The notes beneath the pieces were generated by a model. That model ran no database searches. It was not told the origin of the DNA and saw only the letters and a program-made list of their open reading frames with translations. From Agarophyton chilense (taxonomy: Eukaryota; Rhodophyta; Florideophyceae; Gracilariales; Gracilariaceae), in the NCBI GenBank assembly GCA_030374765.1, contig JARGXX010000080.1, forward strand, positions 372,001-436,000: DNA of 64,000 bases, read 5' to 3'. Positions 53,373 to 64,000 of the stretch are shown here, one piece after another. The position numbers were made by a program, and so were the translations under genes. Position 1 is the stretch's first letter; the number at the start of each line of letters is the position of its first letter.

Positions 53373-55025
53373 TCATTTCTCCGCACGAGGTGGACCCCTG
53401 GCCAGGCGGTTGGCTAAGGCATCCCGCATGGCGGCCACATCACCCGAGATCTCGGAAGGGCGAAGCCCCACCTCCCGAAGGAAGCGCGCGATGACCTCGC
53501 CTCGCTCCGCGCCAGCGGCAGTTGCGGGCGGGCCCGCCACCGATGGAGTCGGATAGGAATCCGTTCGCACGGCATCAGCAGCCCCGGATGGAGCCGCACC
53601 ACCGTATTCAACGGACTCCTCACCGGCCTCGCCGGACTCGTCACCCTCCATCGGAGCGTAACCCGGATCCTCCGGTTCGTTGTCGACCATCGGGTCACCA
53701 TCCGCATAGTCGCGGTAATAGTCGCTCGAGTCGACATACCCTCGCGGGTGGTCGGCCGGGACTTCACGCGGCGCATGCCGGTTGGCTTCCGCTTCCTCGC
53801 GGCTGATCTCTTGGTAATCCCAGGGGTCGAAGTAGATGAAATCCCCCGCTAGCGCGGTATTCCTCCCGAATCCGGGGCCAGACCCGCGACGCGGTTGAAT
53901 GCGTTGGGAGTTCTCCAGCGGGACCTCATCCCACTGGACCCCCTCCACAAAGTCGAGGAGGCCCAGCATCTCTTCTTCGTTCGCCTCGCCCCCGAGGGGG
54001 ATGCGCATGTCCAAACGGCGGATCGCAGCCCGCACACGCGGTGGCACGTACCACAATCGGTATTGGTCGTACGCCTCAGCGAGGATAAAAGCCGCAGTGC
54101 GGACGGCCCATTCGCTTACCACGACGGACCACCACCCCGACTGGGGATCGTTCAAGAACGACGACCCTACATAGGTGAAGACTGGGGGCAGCTGAATGAA
54201 GCAACCCCAGCACGCCTCCAAGGAGGACCACCAGTCTGGGAGACTGACGTACCGACCACTTCGGTGAGCAGGCGCGATGCGCTCAATCTCCGTGTTCTGG
54301 TACGGTACGAAATACCCGGTCCGGGCCCGCCAACGCCGCTCATCGCGGATGAAGTTCTGAAGGAAGTTCGAGCGCGACTGCCGCGGTTGATAGCGGAACT
54401 CTGCCCGAAGAATCGGTCGTGCCCAGCAAAGGGCTTCTTGCCGAGCGATCGGTGTGCCCCTCCAAGCGAGGGTTTCCAATCCGTTAAAACGGTCACAGTA
54501 CGACATTTCTCGGCGAGTGCGGTAAAGGTGGACGTCGAATTCGACCTCTGGCGGTATCGGGAACTCGAAAGGCGCCCGATGGTGCCTGAGATAAGAAATC
54601 CGCACAAGCGCGGCTTGAGCCTCCGCAGAGGATTCACCGCGTCGGCGGAGTATGTGGTGTACCGGGATGGCGATACGATTACGCCAATCCCAGGACAGGG
54701 TCACCACGCCGGGCAGGTCGCCCGGGAGCATCTCCGAGTTATCGGTGTAGGATTGAATCAAATCCTCGTCGCGGACAGCCAATGGGTGAAACCAAGGCGC
54801 ATACCGCAACCTCGCGGAGCCATGCCGAGTTCTCGGATTCACACCCACGAGGGCGTCGTAGGTCGGCCACTGCGGTGGGTCCGCCTGTCCGCGAAAGCGG
54901 GCGCCAATACGGCGGTCTTCGTACGCGAGGTTGGTAATATCCCCAGGGTGGGGCGCGGACCGGAAGCCGGTGGAACCGCCGGTGAAGGTGTGTTGGTTTC
55001 CGGAGACCCGGTGTCGGACGCGCTC
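53373..55025 (-). CDS. Antisense additional ORF of the chromovirus
   Basis: Open on the minus strand for 551 codons, between the chromodomain and the 3' LTR. The first in-frame ATG is at 54731 (452 residues), but the protein-like pattern continues upstream to 55025, and an ATG at 55045 in another register suggests a lost frame or a splice. The protein is rich in Trp, Tyr and Arg in its first 330 residues (for example RIAIPVHHILRRRGES, FIRDERRWRARTGYFVPY, SLPDWWSSLEACWGCF), followed by an acidic Asp/Glu/Tyr region and a helical C-terminus (VIARFLREVGLRPSEIS). Aromatic-rich, ordered-looking composition over 1.6 kb is not what chance gives. I recognise no domain. Antisense extra ORFs are known from plant Tat-lineage gypsy elements, but not, to my knowledge, in chromoviruses. 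Confidence 0.6.
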   Translation of the reverse strand, partial: ERVRHRVSGNQHTFTGGSTGFRSAPHPGDITNLAYEDRRIGARFRGQADPPQWPTYDALVGVNPRTRHGSARLRYAPWFHPLAVRDEDLIQSYTDNSEMLPGDLPGVVTLSWDWRNRIAIPVHHILRRRGESSAEAQAALVRISYLRHHRAPFEFPIPPEVEFDVHLYRTRREMSYCDRFNGLETLAWRGTPIARQEALCWARPILRAEFRYQPRQSRSNFLQNFIRDERRWRARTGYFVPYQNTEIERIAPAHRSGRYVSLPDWWSSLEACWGCFIQLPPVFTYVGSSFLNDPQSGWWSVVVSEWAVRTAAFILAEAYDQYRLWYVPPRVRAAIRRLDMRIPLGGEANEEEMLGLLDFVEGVQWDEVPLENSQRIQPRRGSGPGFGRNTALAGDFIYFDPWDYQEISREEAEANRHAPREVPADHPRGYVDSSDYYRDYADGDPMVDNEPEDPGYAPMEGDESGEAGEESVEYGGAAPSGAADAVRTDSYPTPSVAGPPATAAGAERGEVIARFLREVGLRPSEISGDVAAMRDALANRLARGPPRAEK

Positions 55026-55078
55026 TTATCATGACGAGCTGCCATGCCGACTTCCTCTTCGAGGTGTTCGCCCTGTCT

Positions 55079-55090
55079 TAAGGGGGGGGA
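55079..55090 (+). other. Polypurine tract
   Basis: AAGGGGGGGGA directly before the 3' LTR (which begins at 55093) is the expected plus-strand primer of an LTR retrotransposon. Confidence 0.85.
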
Positions 55091-55092
55091 TA

Positions 55093-55958
55093 TGAAGAGC
55101 AACGTCCTCCAGGGAGGTTTTTGGGGACTTACGTTTCTTCCGGAGCCTCCGGCGTGCAACCTCGTTATGAGTAGGAGTAATCCGCTTTCACGGCGACACC
55201 CGGAACGCCGGTGATGCACCGGCGGGACCGGGTGCCATACACGTGGCCGCAGCGCCCGCGCGACACGTGGCCGCCAGATTGGCCCCTTTTGTTAGACGGA
55301 CATTTAGCTATTTAGGATAGACTTTATTTATTGTATTCTACGGTGACTACAGTACTTAGGCCGCCGGCCTCGCGGCCGCCGGTCCAGTAAAGTCTCCCCA
55401 ACAAGGGTGATCTTGGTCTTCCAGATCTTGGCTCTGGGTCGAACCGCCTGCGCGGATATACAACTCCTTACGGAGGGATTTCCCGTGGTGCACGGCTTCC
55501 CAACCCCCTTGGACATTCAAGCAGCCTTCGTGTGTTGGGTATCTATTCCCACTTTCGTGGTTCCGCCCGTGTATACGGTTTGCTACACCCAGCAGTGCCG
55601 GCTATTCCCGAGTTTCCTCTTGCGACTCGTGGTCAACCTCGCCCTCTTGCCTCCGTTCCCATTTTCCTTCCCTTTTCCTCCCCTTCATTGGGCAATTCCC
55701 GCTCTTGCGGCTCGCACTGACACCTGTCGTGCTCGCCACTCTCGTGGGTTTTGCCTCCTCAGAGGATACGAAAGCACCGCAATACGCGGATATTCTCGGC
55801 TTCTTTCAGCCTCCCTGCGCCCGTCGCGACGGTTCGGCTCCGGCTTACACCCGGCATTGCGCGCCGATCCCTGGGAGGGCTCTACCGCGCCGGTTACCTC
55901 GTGAGAGGAAGATCCGGACGTCTTCGTAGGTTTTCCCCCTTGGGGGCATTGTCCTACA
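55093..55958 (+). repeat. 3' LTR
   Basis: 866 bp, same ends as the 5' LTR. Roughly 20 differences by eye, including a short cluster at about 55776-55784 where the 5' copy reads differently. It is followed by TGTAT, the presumed target duplication. Confidence 0.93.
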
Positions 55959-57711
55959 TGTATGTCCAGAAGTAGTTGTATACGGATCGGCACTAGATCT
56001 CTTCGAACACGGAGATGCTGATCTTGAGACCAGGATTGCTGCTGCTGTTCGATGGGTATCTCATACTAAGGGATGCATTGCAGTTAAAGATACTGCATGT
56101 CTCTATGTTGCCGCTAACCGAAAAGCGGCCGCATTACGGCTGTCGTATAGTGGCGGAAGGGCTGACCTTTGAGGTGTCCGATACACTACGCTGACCTTGT
56201 TGGTGATGGGTGCGAGGAATCATCGGCCACGTAGCTCCGGGCGAGCTACCATCTAGGTGTTGTCAGCCACGTGTAGTGTTGACATGTACCTTCTGGTTGA
56301 GTAATTGTTAGAGATAGTAATTGTAATTATGCGTATTTTAGTACAGTAGTGGCCACCTGGCACTGTAGCCAGAGCTGGCCAGGTCTCTGACACTAGGTCA
56401 GAGACCGTGCCTTGCTGGCACCTCCCCGGTGATCTGGAGAGTGCAGTCCACTGCATGTAGGGAACTGCACCTCCCCCATCCTAATCCAATTAAGACAGGC
56501 ACCACTTGGGTCACGACTACACCTTTTGGTTTATCGTTTCTCAACTACCACACAGGCTTTCCTGTGCGTCGACGCCTATCATCGTTCACCTACACGGTAT
56601 AGGCTAGTCGCCCTGCCGTTTGCCCCTGCGGATTTTCACGGTGCCCTGTTACCATCGATATTTACTACGTCTACCTTCTAAGGTTGAGCGTCAACACGCT
56701 CCCTACAGTTGACCGTCACTACGCCCCCGAGACAAGACAGTAGCATACCCCAGAGGTGATTGTACGACAACGGCATGCTCAATATTGCGATAGCAAGACG
56801 TGGCCGTAACGAATACGTCACGATAAGGTTTTTTCGGCGCTTTTGGTGAAAAAATTGGTTAAAAAAAGGAAGTTGGCAGGAGCTCAAGTTCTTTTCCCGT
56901 ATCAACAGGCCAGGTTTCGGGCCGGAATCCGAAGAGCCATCGAACGTTTACCGTTTCCGTTGACAGTTACTCCACAGATGCTTAGGTACGGCTTGGCGAC
57001 TATCGAAGAGCTTTATTCTCGACTCGACGACCAGGAACTTAAATGCCGAGGACGTTGAAAAAGCTATAAAAATTTTAAGGGATATATTCAACCACAGAAA
57101 TTATAGCGAGCACTAAACGAATTATCCCCGGCCCAACGTCAGTCATTTGAGACTGTTTACATCAGGGCATAGACATCTTTCAATGTGCCGCCGCCGGGTT
57201 GGGCTGGGGGTTTGGATCATCATGTGGAAACTAAAGCCAAAAATCGTTTTCGTTTAAGTAAGTTCGTTAGAATTCTGAACCAGACTCGCAGAATTCTGAC
57301 ACTCGGAATCAGTTTTCTGAAATAATCATTATAACAGAAGACTGTCTCCTGTAGTATCAACTTAGAGCTTGGAGAACATACATCAGAAGATGAAATTTAG
57401 CTTGGAAAGCAGTAGTGGACCTGGTTGTTGGAATTTTTATGGTTTTTTGTTCTCGGATTGGTTTTTTGAGGGGTGGCGGTGAGCTGGCTGGGACCTAATC
57501 ATTTTTTAGTTACGTCGCTCGGATTCCATCGCGTGGCAGTTTAAAACACTGTAGCTTCGTATTAAAAATTGAATTGTTGTTGTCAAATTTTTTTTCTATC
57601 TTGCCAGAATTAGTTTGATAGAATGCGAAGCGTCATGGTACGAGCGTAGCGAGCTTTTATGTAGTCCATGAGAGAAAATGATTATTATAGTATGATATAC
57701 CCACTGTTTCG
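55959..57711. other. Unassigned flank of the retroelement
   Basis: A frame of about 65 codons just after the LTR (55971-56172) has a protein-like pattern but no recognised family. A perfect 10-bp inverted repeat GGTCTCTGAC / GTCAGAGACC is at 56382-56406. A short plus frame at 56843-57058 is Lys/Arg-rich. The region may be an older element into which the chromovirus jumped, but LTR ends were not found. Confidence 0.35.
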
Positions 57712-57784
57712 ATGGGCACTAAAGTGCTCATTTCAAGAATTTTAGAATTTACCCAGGGAGTGAAATGAGCACTACAGTGCTCAT
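57712..57784. repeat. Imperfect 24-bp inverted repeat with internal palindromes
   Basis: Arms 57712-57735 and 57761-57784 pair at 21 of 24 positions around a 25-base loop. Each arm is itself a near palindrome around GCACT..AGTGC; the right arm is perfect (ATGAGCACT AC AGTGCTCAT). It lies about 70 bp upstream of a decayed transposase region, so it could be a terminal structure of that element. Confidence 0.7.
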
Positions 57785-58356
57785 TAGACCTCTGAAAAGG
57801 GCTGACTTTGGGGGCTGTCAGAAACCAATAAACGATACGCACTGCACGAAATGATTGAACAATCTAATTCAGCTCATTCCCAAATACCACCATGGAGTGC
57901 AATTGGAAAGGGAGCGGCAGCGAAGCCTGCAGCACTGGCACCAAACAAAATCCGAAAACTACGCAATGGTTTCCTTAGAGCCACGCCAACCACATCCGAG
58001 TCCAGACACAGCACCCAATCCGATCGTACCCATGCCCCCTACACCTTCAACAGGGCCTTGTGGGCGAACCGCGGTCGAGGGCGCGAAAGAGTTCGCGCTG
58101 GAGATCGAGGCTCTGGGTCCTCAAGGGTCCGCAATCGAGGGCGAAATAACCATAAGTCCACTGTTGTTCACCAAGGATGGAAATGTTTTAACATCATAAA
58201 AAAGTTGCTCATGCTTGAGCAGTAGTTTACCGAAAATATTATGGCGAGAAAGCCGGGTTGTTTTGCTCAGCCGTTCTCGAGAGGCTCCGTGTAGAGCTCA
58301 CAGCACATAATATTCCTGTTTCGAGAGCTGGGTTCTTCGTACTGCTTGTTTGACCT

Positions 58357-59349
58357 TTGCTAGGCCAGTGCATGGAATGGATGAACGAAAACATTTCGCT
58401 AAATGTTCAGGGCCGCCAGCATTTCTCTTTATCTCAGATATATCGCTACACGTCTGTGCTTCTCCTCTCACACCTCACCGGTCTAAGTAATTGCAAAGCG
58501 CTCCAGCTGCTTTGTACATTCGGCCACAATACGCCGGACCTTGACCTTGTTCGTTATATAAGTCACAATGATTTGGGATGCTTACCAACAAGGCGAGCCG
58601 CTTACGGAACAAAAAACTGGATGGCACAACGAGACCAAATGCAATGTCTCTAGGCATTCGATAAACTGGCGTTCAGCACAACGTGCAAGTTGTTTTTCGC
58701 ACCGATGCACACACTCTCAACCTTAGATGGCGATCTTAACGGTACTAGATCGCAGTACAATCAAGTGAAAACAATAAGTGCACTTAAAGCGGACAGGGAA
58801 GGCCAAACTGCAGATACAATAGCCGATGCACTCTTCCGAGTCGCGTTAAGGGTGGGATTTCGCCGAAAGGGTGAGCAAGAGCGCATAAGTGTTGCAAAGC
58901 TGTTACAATGTTTGATAGATGGTAGAGTGGAGCACGGTATGCATGGGCTAATTGTCACTGCTGACAAAGGGTATGGAAGCATCAGATTGCTCCGCATTAT
59001 GCTGCAATACGGTATTCCGTCAATATTTATAATGCTTGGGCATTTATTGCGGTGTCACCACTTCGTGGGAGCTTCATTCCTTAGGCCGACAACTATGATG
59101 AGGACAACCACAGCAGCGTTGAAGATGACAATTCGTCTGAAGAGGAAACTCACCCGTCATCTCCGAGTAACACCAGGCCAACTGGCAAAGACAGTACTGG
59201 TCCAGAGCCTTTGTATGAAAGTAATAGAGGAGAGACTGATGGACCTTGAGTCAGGTCAACTCAATCACCGTAATTTCTGTTGGACTGACCCAAACAGTTT
59301 ATTATTGACGACAATCGAAAAGCAGGTCCGGCCTCATATTTTGATATGA
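58357..59349 (+). pseudogene. Decayed DNA-transposon transposase
   Basis: A frame from 58357 continues past a TAG at 58651-58653 to 59349. The second half has a DDE-transposase-like pattern seen in a PiggyBac-like/DDE_Tnp group of algae and oomycetes: LDGDLNGTRSQYNQVKTIS, LKADREGQTADTIADALFRV, then the central GLIVTADKGYGS (candidate catalytic Asp) and a region with HLLRCHHFVGASFL. The family name is from memory of the pattern. The upstream DNA (57855-58225) has two overlapping open frames, Pro/Arg-rich, that may be the N-terminal part, frameshifted. The gene is broken and cannot make a full enzyme. Confidence 0.6.
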
Positions 59350-59596
59350 AGAATTTTAAATCTCCGCAAGGGACAAAAGCTACAGGTATGCCCAACTCAT
59401 CATCAAGAGCACGAGTAACTGCTGTTGCCGTGAGAGAACATGGCACAGCCAAGTTTTCCAAGAATCTTTTCAAGTCGTGGATTGCTTTGCCCCTGCGGGC
59501 GTCTACATCTCATTTCTTGTTCTCTAGAGGGCTCGAAAGTGGTCGGCTATCCATTCCTCCAAGTGATTCTGGAGGGGACCGGGACATAATTGAACG

Positions 59597-60037
59597 TTGC
59601 ATAATTTCTGCGTTCTAACGATTGGGAAAAGATGCAGTGACTGGTTTATACTTCGTCATTTAAGGGTGACAGGAACTAAACCTGGGAAACAATTGATTCA
59701 CAACGATGAATTGCGTGATTTACTTGGTCTCGAACAAAGCAGTTGCAGAGAAGAGCAGTGCTTAGCGACGTTTCTGAAAGGCTTTGTCGAAAGCTGGTTT
59801 AGTAGCGAAAGGTCTACAGAAGAAATGAAGAGAGGTACAATCAACGAGTCCGCCGTTCTTTTCTCATTGAGATCAAAACCATTTGTCACAGCTTCGTTCG
59901 AGTGCGGAAAGTTTTCTAATCTCGGCTGTGAATGGCTTGCATGTTCCCCGGATGCTATCACATTAATTGAACTGGATACAATTGGTCTGTCAAGTGACTG
60001 GGACGAGATCTTTACTACAACAATTTCGTCAGTATAA
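59597..60037 (+). pseudogene. YqaJ-like nuclease segment of the same remnant
   Basis: In another register from the preceding transposase region, and therefore frameshifted. The pattern is that of YqaJ viral-recombinase / exonuclease domains: DWFILRHLRVTGTKPGK at the start, EEMKRGTINESAVLFSL in the middle (Glu of the active site) and GCEWLACSPDAITLIELD (the SPD motif, with further acidic residues). The same strand and adjacency suggest that this was the C-terminal nuclease domain of a single large transposon protein. The intervening 59346-59618 frame is less convincing. Confidence 0.55.
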
Positions 60038-62566
60038 ATTAAGACCAGCGTCGCGCAATCCTGTTCGGACCTTGCTATTGGAATGCGTTTTTTGAAACTG
60101 TTCTTTGCAGTACTCCATAGCCCTCTTTCCGACAAAACATTACAGAAAAACACATGGGACAAGTTCTAACACAAATGATGGTGCACTCAACACTTTATTT
60201 ACGTGTCTGCAGCAGACACCGGTATGATCTCTAATGTTCTGGCGTACTGCATAGCGGAAGACCTAACACTGCTTATATAACTATACAGTCCCGTTTGTCC
60301 TCCATTATTTCCTGGGCTCAAGAGTTGGAAACGGTAATCCCAACGTTTGCTGACCGGGATACCAAGAAAATTCTCGAAGAACGAATAAAATTCTGGAAAA
60401 TGGTTAACGTCTACTTTCAAACTAAGAACGCTCTCCCTCCTCTCAAAATATTCAAGCATGGGCCCAAAATTTGTACTCCAAGACGAAGGGAGAGTAGACG
60501 GAAGTGCCCAAGCCAGATCTATGCTAGGAGCGCAATCTTCACCTTTCTCATGAGAGCAGAAAGTCATTTCCCAAACTCTCAAAACAACTGCTGTGAATGC
60601 TTTTGTTGCATGGAGATTTTCTCAGACAGAAGACAGAATAAAAAGCAAGGACACGTTCGGCAGCCCTCAAGACTATCGTGATGCGCTCAACAGGGTGGAG
60701 TCTCTTCCAGACTTCGTCTTGTAATCATCAAGAAAATTAATTTCATTTGCAGACAGTATCCAGCGCGATCCAACTACTTCGGAAGGGACTAACGAGGCTG
60801 TTCATGTCGTGGTAGACGATGAGATTTCACGTCTAAAGGCTTAAGCACGGAACAGAAAGAGTCACAGCCTGTCCTTCTTCCACAGCAGGGACTGTCCGTA
60901 GTTGCGTCTGAAGTAATTGGGCACACCCAGAAGCAACATAAAGGTCACGTTGGGTAATATTGTTTGTGCGGAATTAGTTCTGAAGGTGTTAGAAACAGGT
61001 CGTCTTTTAAGTGCGAGGCATACGAAGTTTATCTTTGTGTCAAAACTCATGATGGATTACGGAAAACTTGCTGGACGATGTGGAACTGAACGAAGCTGCT
61101 CCAGTCGCAAACCGTTCCATTTCCTCGAAATTTGTCGCGATTAACACCTACTACCGAGAACACTCCAGTCAGTTTCAACAGAGGTAGGCGTCGGTGAAGA
61201 AGAGACGCCGAGCAAAATATAGATTCTACTGAGCAGCAGACTGCATGCAGAACTAGCAGAAAGCTTAAATAAACTATCAATGAACTTGAATGCAGATGGT
61301 ATCGTACCTTAATGAGACTAGAACAGTCAAGGTTGAAGTCGTTCGATATTTCGAGATGACAACCACTGTGACCATTTCAGTTTTTGCACCTTCTTTCAAG
61401 CAATTAAATGTAACAACTTTAAGAATGTACCGCGGAAAAGGTGCTCATCTGGTGCACATACAAACTTCACGGTCGCCCGCAATATACCCTTATCTAGAAT
61501 TGGGCGGAAAATGAAGTTAAATGGTTTAATATCTGATGCGTTATGGGAAGGTACAGAATGATGACCACTGAAGTGATCAGCTCTCAAAATCGTAGGGGTA
61601 TAAATTGAAAATTAATTTGGACAAAGATTAAAGACATATTTTAGACAAATAAGCTCGTTGTGCGAGAGATCCGGTTTTAGACTTAGTTAGTAATGGAAGT
61701 TCTATGTTTGCATTGCACAATGTCAAATATAAATAGACTGATTTCATTAGCCTTCAGAAGACCGGAACATGCTCCTACGACACTGGATGACGTGGTCGGA
61801 GAAAACCAGGAATAGGCAATGAAAACGAGGACACCACTTTACTGGAGAATGTGAGTATTGACGAAACACTAGCATATATTGCTCTGGCTTTTCTACTTCT
61901 ATGAAAAGGAGAAGATTAAAAAAGTAGCACAGGAATTACACCAATAAAAAAGACAAAACTACTACGAAGTGGCTTTTTGGTAATGACTCAATCGTGCATT
62001 ATGTTGTTTTTCAGAGCGCAGGAGTAATTTAGAAGTGTACAGATGAAATAGAGTTCTCCTGATATACTCTTGTTACCGTAACCTTAAAACAGTACGGACT
62101 GCCTGAAAGCAACAAATCCTGGTATTAAGGGTTTTCTGCACTGTACTGCGAGCGCAAAGTGGAGTTATTATTTATGCCAATGGTGCTTGATATAACCTTG
62201 AAGGTATATCAATTTATAAGACTCTTATTCCAAATTAGGAGCCATGTTTTCCACCCACTTTGGTTCAAGTTATTGGAGAAATGATCTTTATAATCGGACA
62301 AGAACGGCTCCAGCTTTTAGGAAATACACCGGAATACTAGCTCAGAATATGTAACTAAAACGATAGAAACTAGGTACAAATTTTTATAAGCCTGTGACCA
62401 GAGATTTGAAGCTGTAGGATAGTTTGGCTTTCCCTAAAAGGACAGCCTAAACTATAAACAGTAAAACCTGAGATCTACGAAGGTCCGTAGAACCTGGAAA
62501 AAAAGGTTATGGGCACAGACCACGAGGAGACAGCTACGTAGAATACCGCACATGTAACCATGCGTA
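60038..62566. other. Unassigned, AT-rich
   Basis: No intact gene. A palindrome-like segment at 61560-61579 shares 16 of 20 bases with 57711-57730, so it might mark the other end of the decayed DNA transposon. A plus frame at 60295-60681 is unremarkable. No LTR recognised. Confidence 0.35.
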
Positions 62567-64000
62567 ATGAGCGAAGACTTTACTGACGTTTCGAACCAGC
62601 GAGTCTCGCTGCTCGAGGAAGAAGACAACTATTTCATTTGGTCGAAGAAGCTCGAACTCTTTTGCGCACGAAAGAAGTCTGGCGCATCGTAGACGGCACA
62701 GAACCCTGCCAAGAAAGGAGTCAAGAACCGCATGGGAGCAAGAGCAGCGATCAGATATTTCGTTCTCATGTTTAGCTATCCGTCCACGAATCTTGTGTAG
62801 CTCTATTTCTCGACATGAAGAATCCTACTGTAGTCTGGACCAAGCTCAAGAATACCTTCCAAATTGTATCGCAGACCAGCGTAGATGCGGTTACTAGAAA
62901 TAAACCATGACCTAGGAATGGACACCAATGAGAGTGTTTTGGAGTACATAAGTGGCCTTGCATCAATTGAGTCTAAATTACGTGGCATTGGCTACGGTGT
63001 GAAAAATGTAGAGCGACTGAGGGCACTTTTGAGAGATCTGTGGAAGAAATTTAGGGTCACGAAGGACGTCGTCAAGGGCACAGGTAAGACAAATGATAAC
63101 GCAGTGGCGATGTTGATTCAGAATGAAGTCGAACGAACCAAGGACGAACTGAAGGCTGGAAATTATGGATCGAGAGCCCTCCAAGCAAGAAAAGAGGGCA
63201 GATTTCAGAAGAAGCATGGAGCTTCTTCAACGCATGGAGGTTCTCTCACGGGTAAAACATGCTAATTTTGTGACAAGAAGGGTCACGTGAAGCGCAACTA
63301 TTGGTTAAATCCAGAGAGTACGACTACAAAGCATCCAATAAACACGTCAAGACTCTGAGGAACGCACGTGAGAGTGGTAAACAGGACGATAAAAGTGAAT
63401 GTTTCACTTTCATTGCAAGCACTACCGCATTCAAAGAAGACTTGGAGCTACCAATAGATGCCAAGGACGATGATGAGCTTGGCAGTGATCATAGATTGCT
63501 TACATGACAGAAGACGTTGTGAAATCGGCAGAGTGAGTGGTATCTGGACTCCGGTGCATCTTTTCACATGACGAATGACCTCAAGTACTTTTGTGGACCC
63601 GTGAAAAGGTCTGGAAGTAAATTCATCTCGATTAGAAACCGAGCGAATTTTACTGCTGAGGGCAGAGGAGACGTGCGATCTAGCATGAGGGTGCGAACAA
63701 ATGATGAGACTCTTCATCTTGAGAACTTCCGATTTATTCCAGAGCTCATGTGTAACCTTCTATCAGTACGCGCCATCAGGCGAAAAGTGTTTTCCATTCT
63801 GTTTACTAAAGATGAGTTGGTCAACGACATTACGTTGATAGAAGTAACAGTAACAGTAACAAACATTTGGTTATTACTGTAGATCACGACAAATGGCTCT
63901 ATGAGCAAATCCTAACGCATCTATCAGAAAAGGAGGATTCTGTATTTAATCCCAAAGATGATCAAAGTTGTACGAAGGTTTGGCACAGTTGATTGGGCCA
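62567..64000 (+). pseudogene. Decayed Ty1/copia gag-protease, cut by window end
   Basis: From an ATG at 62567: a copia gag start (LLEEEDNYFIWSKKLELF), then a frameshift near 62680. Gag continues at 62885-63265 (LLEINHDLGMDTNESVLEYI, SIESKLRGIGYG). A CCHC zinc knuckle is visible but broken by a TAA at 63263-63265 and by a missing final Cys (FCDKKGHVKRNYW). The protease motif WYLDSGASFHMTND (DSGA at 63547-63558) and FIPELMCNLLSV follow in another register. At least three breaks; pol continues beyond the window. Confidence 0.85.

Larger units (their letters stand above)
44662..55958 (+). mobile_element. Ty3/gypsy chromovirus LTR retrotransposon, complete structure, broken pol
   Basis: 11.3 kb with two LTRs of 864 and 866 bp beginning TGAAGAG and ending CCTACA, a 5-bp flank CGTAT / TGTAT that differs at one base, a primer-binding site, gag, pol in the order protease, reverse transcriptase, RNase H, integrase with a GPY/F-like module, a chromodomain, and a polypurine tract. 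The order and chromodomain place it in the chromovirus branch of Metaviridae. By eye the LTRs differ at roughly 20 positions, so insertion is not very recent. Stops in pol make this copy non-autonomous. A long antisense ORF occupies 53373-55025. The insertion is in otherwise gene-poor DNA, right next to other repeats. Confidence 0.95.

Noticed and set aside
56843..57058. Short Lys/Arg-rich frame after the chromovirus
   Set aside because: 71 codons, no domain, and the neighbouring sequence has stops in all frames; may be a fragment but cannot be assigned.

Overview
This is a nuclear eukaryotic window. It carries single-exon or few-exon genes for conserved eukaryotic proteins (SF3B2, DDX3/Ded1, Aurora kinase, p47/UBX, LCMT1, TEX261/SVP26, an XRCC2-like RAD51 paralogue) and two genes with short GT-AG introns of about 70-130 bp. 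Compact genes, very few introns, a PIN-like carrier and dense Ty3/gypsy and Ty1/copia elements fit a florideophyte red alga best (Chondrus- or Gracilaria-like). That is an inference from architecture; no marker in the window proves it.

The left part (0.7-39.3 kb) is gene-rich. It starts with a membrane-anchored PKD/PA14/IPT/beta-propeller protein, a Golgi nucleotide-sugar transporter, an isoaspartyl peptidase, a membrane-anchored M20 peptidase, SVP26, SF3B2, an orphan protein and a protein phosphatase leucine carboxyl methyltransferase. From about 14.6 to 21.6 kb base composition becomes extremely GC-rich, with microsatellites, homopolymers and coding minisatellites. This block holds a WD-like protein, two type II membrane proteins that look like glycosyltransferases, and a 778-residue orphan. 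Then come Aurora kinase and a four-exon PIN-like carrier sharing a divergent promoter, p47, a two-exon XRCC2-like gene, DDX3, and a longer paralogue of the first gene.

From 39.3 kb rightwards the window is gene-poor. An AT-rich desert (39.3-44.6 kb) is followed by a complete 11.3-kb Ty3/gypsy chromovirus (44662-55958) with about 865-bp LTRs, a 5-bp target duplication with one mismatch, gag, a G_GGA_AAA slippery site followed by two stacked hairpins, pol broken by three in-frame stops, a chromodomain and a polypurine tract. It also has a long antisense ORF (at least 551 codons) between the chromodomain and the 3' LTR. Beyond it lie a decayed DNA transposon with transposase-like and YqaJ-nuclease-like segments (58.4-60.0 kb), next to strong palindromes, and a decayed Ty1/copia gag-protease that runs off the right edge.

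Themes: several genes concern the secretory pathway and glycosylation (nucleotide-sugar transporter, SVP26 cargo receptor, two glycosyltransferase candidates, two surface or lumenal propeller proteins); others serve cell division and RNA or DNA metabolism. The most novel item is the antisense gene of the chromovirus; next are its readable gag-pol frameshift signal and the transposase/YqaJ remnant.
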